DNA of 9,884 nt from contig CALEWN010000232.1 in the NCBI GenBank assembly GCA_937925385.1, positions 1 to 9,884 on the forward strand, in the 5' to 3' direction. A model generated the notes under the pieces. That model was given only the letters and a program-made list of their open reading frames with translations, was not told the origin of the DNA and did not search any database. This document shows, piece after piece, positions 6,684-9,884 of this stretch. The stretch is from an uncultured Senegalimassilia sp. Lineage in GTDB: Bacteria > Actinomycetota > Coriobacteriia > Coriobacteriales > Eggerthellaceae. The translations under genes were made by a program, and so were the position numbers. Positions within the stretch are counted from its first letter, which is position 1. The number at the start of each line of letters is the position of its first letter.

Positions 6684-7582
6684 TTACCAGAGTCCCAGCG
6701 CGCGTTGCGCCGCCAGGCTCGTGCACGCGATGGCAACCCAGCATGCCGCGCCCAGCACGATGGGCTTCGCGCCCGATTTCACCAGGCCGACCACGTCGGT
6801 GTTCAGGCCGATGGCGGCCATGGCTACCACGATGAAGAACTTGCTGAGCGTTTTGAGCGGTGCGAAAACGGCCGGGTCGATGCCCGCGGCGCTGGCGCCC
6901 GTGGCCACCAGGGAGGCGCACACGAACAGCACGATGAACGTGGGCAGCGCGCGTTTCAGGCTGAAACCGCTGGTGGAAGCCGCATCCGCGCCGTTTTGCG
7001 CGGCCTGCTTGCGCTCGCGCGCGGAAACCCACAGCGCCAGCGCGAACGTGATGGGGATGATGGCCAGCGTGCGCGTCAGCTTGACGATGGTGGCGTAATC
7101 GAGCGCGTTCGCACCCGGGTGCATGCCGTCCCACACGGCTGCCGCGGCGGTCACCGACGACGTGTCGTTGACCGCGGTGCCCGCGAACAGGCCGAAGCCG
7201 TTATTGACGACCCCACGCCGATGAGCGTGGCGGTGCGCCCGGGCACGTGCATCACGCGGCACAGCACGGCCGCGGTGATCAGCGACGCGGAGATGGTGGA
7301 CAGGATGACAGGCAGCGACATGGCTCCCACCTGGGCCAACTGCGTCAGCGGCAGCCCGAAGCCAAGCAGCACCACGGCGGTTTGCAGAATCTTCTTCGAT
7401 GCGAACTTGATGCCCGGCCCCGCAGCGCCCTTGTCCTTCCAAAACGTGCCGATGACCATGCCCAGCAAAATGGCGAACACGGCGCCGCCCACCAGCGGCA
7501 CCGCCTGGCCGAGAAACCAGCAAACGACGGCGATAAGGGCGCTTACGGCAATGCCGGGCGCAAGGGTTTTGATGCGGGACAT
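6684..7582 (-). pseudogene. yeiH: YeiH/UPF0324-family putative anion (sulfate) exporter, broken by internal deletion and frameshift
   Basis: Two frames together encode a multi-pass membrane protein of the YeiH (UPF0324) family, proposed to export sulfate or related anions. The first frame (7582 to about 7214) gives MSRIKTLAPGIAVSALIAVV, membrane segments, VVLLGFGLPLTQLAQVGA and TATLIGVGSS. The second (about 7205 to 6684) resumes with NNGFGLFAGTAVNDTSSV and KLTRTLAIIPITFALAL, ending in RALGLW. In relatives about 45 residues lie between IGVGSS and GFGLFAGTAVND, including the conserved CGGSAIAA-type stretch and a membrane segment. Here the two sides meet at 7201-7214. The remaining length (899 nt, not a multiple of 3) means the loss also shifts frame; translation from the start would read about 20 wrong residues to a stop at 7151. 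Intact relatives are about 340-350 residues. Loss of function is inferred; a local assembly error is the alternative. Confidence 0.85.
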
Positions 7583-7917
7583 GGGGTGCTTTCTACGCGT
7601 AAGTTGTATGGCGCGGTCAACTATAGCGCAACGTCCTGCCGCCGCGCGGCGTCCGGATCCGAATCACGCGAAACGCGCAGGCGTTTTGCGGTGTCACTTG
7701 GTGTTGAGCTCCGGCGGCCTTCTCGGGTGTGCGCGTCCAGCGTTCGCCGCTTTCGGCTTTTTCGGCTGCTTGCTGTCGGGCTCCCGCCGATTGCTATACG
7801 GGATTTTCCGAAAGCTTGCTCCCTGCGATTATCCCGAGAGGCCTCCGGTGCGTTCGCGAAAAAAGCCGCAGGTCAGTTGACCTGCGGCTTTGGTAAACGA
7901 TGCGGGGAGCGGCAAGC
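7583..7917. other. 335-bp region without a gene upstream of the yeiH remnant
   Basis: No protein-like frame is seen on either strand. The right end is the terminator of the C_GCAxxG_C_C gene (7859-7891). Next to yeiH, TATAGT on the minus strand (7620-7625) could be a -10 but lacks a -35 partner, and TTGACC follows just downstream. An imperfect 10-bp hairpin (7667-7676 with 7681-7690, one G-T position) has no T-tract. A divergent regulator gene, often seen beside yeiH, is absent. Confidence 0.6.
7859..7891 (-). terminator. rho-independent terminator of the C_GCAxxG_C_C gene
   Basis: GCCGCAGGTCA (7865-7875) pairs perfectly with TGACCTGCGGC (7878-7888); with a realistic 4-nt loop the stem is 10 bp. 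On the minus strand it is followed by six T. It lies about 30 nt past the stop at 7918. On the plus strand only CTTTGG follows, so it works mainly leftwards. Confidence 0.92.
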
Positions 7918-8373
7918 CTACGCGCCAGCGCGCGCGTCCGCTTGAAGAACATCGATGGCGATGTCTACGGCGTCTTGGATACAGCCGGGGCAGGATCGGA
8001 GCGGCCCCGCAGGGTTGCCGATGCCCTTGAGCTCGGCGCAGATGGTGCTGCCGTTTTGCGCCTTGACGTGTGCGCACATCTGGTCGGCCAGCTGGTACGT
8101 TTCCATCTTGCTGACGGGGTTTTCGCTGCCGGCGCTTTTGACCCATCCCGCGGCCATGACGGCGCCCGACACCGCTCCGCAGGTTTCGGTATAGCCTCCC
8201 ATGCCGCCGCCGAAGCCCTCCATCAGGCGAAACGTCTGGTCAACGTCAAGCCCGATCGCCGGCGCCAACGTGCAAGCGACCGCCTGCGCGCAATTGAAGC
8301 CCTGCTCGAGATACGCCATCGCCTGCGTTTTGCACGCATCGTGGTCAAGTTCCAAAATCGCCTGTTTCGACAT
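7918..8373 (-). CDS. C_GCAxxG_C_C family protein
   Basis: This 151-residue cytoplasmic protein belongs to the cysteine-rich C_GCAxxG_C_C family, common in anaerobes, often near redox or metal genes and without a settled function. Visible conserved points: QGFNCAQAV (24-32, C28), EGFGGGMGGYTETCGAVSGA (52-71, C65), C112 in the ICAELKG stretch (111-117), and CPGCIQDAV (128-136, C128/C131). The C-terminal CxxC and the central GGGMGG-CGA segment are the family hallmark. In some relatives a cysteine is selenocysteine; here all are ordinary Cys codons. The start at 8373 has AAAGGAA 5 nt upstream. It is a single-gene unit: divergent from the carbonic anhydrase and closed by a strong terminator. A metal- or cluster-binding or redox role is inferred only from the cysteines. 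Confidence 0.88.
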   Translation of the reverse strand: MSKQAILELDHDACKTQAMAYLEQGFNCAQAVACTLAPAIGLDVDQTFRLMEGFGGGMGGYTETCGAVSGAVMAAGWVKSAGSENPVSKMETYQLADQMCAHVKAQNGSTICAELKGIGNPAGPLRSCPGCIQDAVDIAIDVLQADARAGA

Positions 8374-8402
8374 GGCAGTTCCTTTCCCCCTCGGTTTGCC
8401 CT

Positions 8403-8408
8403 ATTGTA
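8403..8408 (-). promoter_or_regulatory. candidate -10 box for the C_GCAxxG_C_C gene
   Basis: TACAAT on the minus strand lies 30 nt before the start at 8373. The best -35 is a weak GACAAG at an 18-nt spacing. It lies in the 128-bp divergent region shared with the carbonic anhydrase gene, for which no equally clear promoter was seen. Confidence 0.4.
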
Positions 8409-8501
8409 CCTGCTCGGGTTCTGCAGCTTGTCGGCAGAAATGCGTTCAGGTTTGCGCAACGCGGTAAGCTGAGCGTCAACATAACGAAAGGGGAGCCCGC
8501 C

Positions 8502-9080
8502 ATGAGCCACGAATCTTGCAATCTTTCGGCAGATGAGGCGCTCGAGCGCCTGCGCCAGGGAAACGCTCGCTATCTGAACGTGAACCAAGCGCAGGGCGAC
8601 GTGTCGCCGGAGCTGCGCCAGCAGACGTTTCGCGAAGGGCAGCACCCGTACGCCATCGTGTTGGCATGCTCGGACTCACGTGTGATTCCCGAGGCCATCT
8701 TCTCGGCGGGCATCGGCGACCTGTTTGTCATCCGCGTGGCCGGCAACGTGGTGGACAAGCATCAGCTGGGCAGCATCGAGTACGCCGAGGATCACCTGGG
8801 CTGCAACCTGGTGGTGGTTTTGGGCCACACGTGCTGTGGGGCCGTCGACGCCGCCATGCATCACGAGCCCTACGGCACGGTGAAGTTCATCACCGATGAA
8901 ATAGCCGACGCCATCGGAGACGAAACCGACGAAGCCGCAGCCTGCCTGGCCAACGTTGCGCACAGCGTCCGCCGCATCGAGGAAAGCCGCAAAGTCCGAA
9001 CCGACGAAGCAAAACACGGCCTACGGGTAATAGGCGCCCTCTACCGCACCGACACCGGCGAGGTCAAGTTTTTGGATTGA
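8502..9080 (+). CDS. beta-class carbonic anhydrase
   Basis: This 192-residue cytoplasmic zinc enzyme interconverts CO2 and bicarbonate. The beta-class signature is complete: C56-S-D58-S-R60, with C56 as zinc ligand and the Asp-Arg pair for catalysis, then H109-T-C-C112 as the other two ligands in VLGHTCCGAV. Other family points are the N-terminal helix with ALERLRQGNARY (13-24), RVAGNVV (78-84) and GSIEYAEDHLG (90-100). The C-terminus LRVIGALYRTDTGEVKFL (174-191) is the usual last strand region. The start at 8502 has AGGGGAG 6 nt upstream. It is the only clear intact plus-strand gene in the window and is divergent from the C_GCAxxG_C_C gene. In an anaerobe it may supply bicarbonate or CO2 to carboxylating enzymes; a link to the oxidoreductase 5 kb away is only speculation. 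Confidence 0.96.
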   Translation: MSHESCNLSADEALERLRQGNARYLNVNQAQGDVSPELRQQTFREGQHPYAIVLACSDSRVIPEAIFSAGIGDLFVIRVAGNVVDKHQLGSIEYAEDHLGCNLVVVLGHTCCGAVDAAMHHEPYGTVKFITDEIADAIGDETDEAAACLANVAHSVRRIEESRKVRTDEAKHGLRVIGALYRTDTGEVKFLD

Positions 9081-9233
9081 TGGATGGAGGAGCCGGCTTC
9101 AGCGGAAGCTTCCATTACGTTTTGCCCATTTCGAGCTGATAAGCGTCCGGCTGAGGGCTTTGGCATGGTTGGCTTACAGCGCTTTGCTTTCGTGCTCCCG
9201 CACGCCGCGCGGAATCGGCAGGGTTTCGGAGAG

Positions 9234-9421
9234 TTGCCGCCAAAAAACGCGCGAGTGCGTGCGGATGCGAGGGTGCTACTGGTTATCCTGGGCAGAAAGC
9301 GCTTTCAACGCGCTGAAATTTGCAGATTCTTGCTTTGTTATCAGGATATATTCGTGATAACAAAACATTCGAACGCCTGTTTCGAGCCCTGGACACGCAC
9401 TCGTGCGTTTTTTGGCGGCAA
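9234..9421. repeat. 188-bp element with 28-bp terminal inverted repeats and palindromic core
   Basis: Bases 9234-9261 and 9394-9421 are reverse complements with a single mismatch in 28 bp; each arm contains TTGCCGCCAAAAAACGC, read outside-in. The interior is AT-richer than its surroundings and holds a perfect 12-bp palindrome GAAAGCGCTTTC (9295-9306) and a perfect 10-bp dyad TTTGTTATCA / TGATAACAAA (9334-9343, 9355-9364). Each arm carries a short ACGCAC-type hairpin followed by six T when read outwards. No transposase and no obvious target-site duplication are seen. A non-autonomous mobile repeat or a dispersed regulatory or terminator repeat is possible. Confidence 0.75.
9334..9364. promoter_or_regulatory. 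10-bp dyad with GTTATC half-sites inside the inverted-repeat element
   Basis: TTTGTTATCA pairs with TGATAACAAA around an 11-bp AT-rich spacer. It is perfect but AT-rich and lacks a T-tract, so it looks more like a protein site than a terminator. It shares half-site TGTTATC/GATAACA with the dyad upstream of the acyl-CoA ligase. No gene start lies close on either strand. Confidence 0.4.
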
Positions 9422-9439
9422 ATAGGGACAACCTCATCG

Positions 9440-9484
9440 AAACGCAGTTGCGCCCCCGGGATTCCGCGGGCGCAACTGCGTTTT
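9440..9484. terminator. strong, probably bidirectional terminator
   Basis: Bases 9440-9455 (AAACGCAGTTGCGCCC) pair perfectly with 9468-9483 around a 12-nt loop. TTTT on the plus strand and TTT on the minus strand are provided by the stem ends and flank. It lies between the plus-strand carbonic anhydrase unit and the minus-strand doc gene, so it can serve both convergent units. Confidence 0.8.
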
Positions 9485-9565
9485 CGTTAGGTTGTTCGCG
9501 GACCGACGAGCCTGCTAGCTGTCGCAAGTGGATTGCATGAACGCCCCTCGTCCCTTGTTCGCCTG

Positions 9566-9884
9566 TCAGCGTATAACGGTTTGCACCCATTCGACCAGCG
9601 GTTCGAAATCCAACGAGCTATCGGCGGTGCCGAGCATGGCTTTAAGAAGCTCGGCATGGGATGGCTTGAATTCGCACCCGGACAACCTGAGATATGTGCC
9701 CATGAGGGCGGTGGCGGTTCGTTTGTTGCCATCGGTAAACGGGTGGTCTTTGATGATGCCGTAAGCATATCTGCAGGCCTTGACCTCGTCAGTCGGATAC
9801 AGCTCGATGCCGGCGAAAGACTAAAACGGCTGCGCGAGCGCGGACTCCAAAAGCCCCTCGTCCCGCACGCCGTCGATACCACCG
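9566..9884 (-). pseudogene. doc: Doc (death-on-curing, Fic-fold) toxin family gene with in-frame TAG; 5' end outside window
   Basis: From 9883 the frame gives GGIDGVRDEGLLESALAQPF, a TAG at 9823-9821, then SFAGIELYP...YGIIKDHPFTDGNKRTATALM...LVEWVQTVIR and a TGA at 9566-9568. The order (GGI-RDEGLLESALAQP, ELYPT, K-HPFxDGNKR) is that of Doc-type toxins, Fic-fold kinases that phosphorylate EF-Tu in the P1 model and usually pair with an upstream Phd-type antitoxin. The Fic motif HPFTDGNKRTA is intact, but it lies after the stop codon. Family members normally have Gln at that point, so a single C-to-T change (CAG to TAG) explains the stop. The gene is probably inactive unless the amber codon is read through. 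The N-terminus and any antitoxin lie beyond the right edge. Confidence 0.82.

Larger units (their letters stand above)
9081..9565. other. 485-bp region without a gene, holding an inverted-repeat element and a terminator
   Basis: No convincing gene lies here. Open frames on both strands run through the inverted-repeat element and share repeat-derived sequence at their ends, so they are taken as artefacts. The left 150 bp (9081-9233) shows only a short palindrome (GGAAGCTTCC, 9105-9114) and no clear terminator right after the carbonic anhydrase gene. The 188-bp element (9234-9421) and the terminator (9440-9484) are listed separately. Confidence 0.7.

Noticed and set aside
6446..6736. N-terminal extension of endonuclease IV
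   Set aside because: The added residues derive from the intergenic repeats, and the normal enzyme starts at [10 protein letters not shown].
6279..7880. Plus-strand open frame (533 codons) across nfo, the repeat region and yeiH
   Set aside because: It spans two minus-strand genes and non-coding repeats, and the translation shows no family motif.
9084..9590. Two short open frames, one on each strand, through the inverted-repeat element
   Set aside because: They have no domain or good ribosome binding site and are largely made of the inverted repeats.
9487..9882. 131-codon minus-strand frame overlapping doc
   Set aside because: It is out of frame with the recognisable Doc sequence and has no protein-family features; it exists only because the real frame is interrupted.
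1..9884. CRISPR array, tRNA, rRNA, riboswitch or transposase
   Set aside because: No regularly spaced repeats, tRNA-like cloverleaf, rRNA sequence or transposase motifs were recognised by eye; a covariance-model search would be needed to exclude small RNAs.

Overview
The window is GC-rich, with strong Shine-Dalgarno sites, tight gene packing and mostly minus-strand genes. The gene set (a split-subunit 2-oxoacid:ferredoxin oxidoreductase, a PaaK-type acyl-CoA ligase, a free-standing LysR-type effector domain, a C_GCAxxG_C_C protein, a YeiH-type transporter) suggests a strict anaerobe of the Coriobacteriia, most like Eggerthellaceae. That placement is an inference from gene content and protein flavour; no marker gene is present.

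Left part (1-5187, all minus strand, read right to left): a PaaK-family aryl/acyl-CoA ligase is followed by a 217-residue LysR-type substrate-binding domain with no DNA-binding domain. A perfect 14-bp hairpin lies between them, and a rho-independent terminator closes this unit. About 95 bp further on begins porGD-porA-porB, a three-gene, four-subunit 2-oxoacid:ferredoxin oxidoreductase with gamma and delta fused. PorB runs off the left edge. The ligase makes acyl-CoA from a free acid with ATP. The oxidoreductase interconverts 2-oxoacid and acyl-CoA with ferredoxin. The orphan effector domain may sense the shared acid or thioester. The substrate is not visible in the sequence.

Middle (5188-7917): a 421-bp non-coding stretch holds an inverted repeat likely to be an operator of the ligase unit, G-rich tracts, and a hairpin that probably ends the next gene. 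Then come endonuclease IV (nfo, all nine metal ligands present) and, across a repeat-rich intergenic region, a yeiH-family transporter gene. The latter is broken by an internal deletion of roughly 130-140 bp that also shifts the frame.

Right part (7918-9884): a C_GCAxxG_C_C protein (minus, with a strong terminator) and a beta-carbonic anhydrase (plus) are divergently arranged. After them, 485 bp without a gene contain a 188-bp element bounded by 28-bp inverted repeats with a palindromic AT-rich core, then a strong bidirectional terminator. At the right edge is a Doc/Fic-family toxin gene (minus, 5' end outside the window) interrupted by an in-frame TAG.

No tRNA, rRNA, CRISPR array, transposase or phage gene was seen. 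The points most worth a second look are the orphan LysR effector domain beside an acyl-CoA ligase and oxidoreductase, the 188-bp inverted-repeat element, and the two damaged genes (yeiH, doc).
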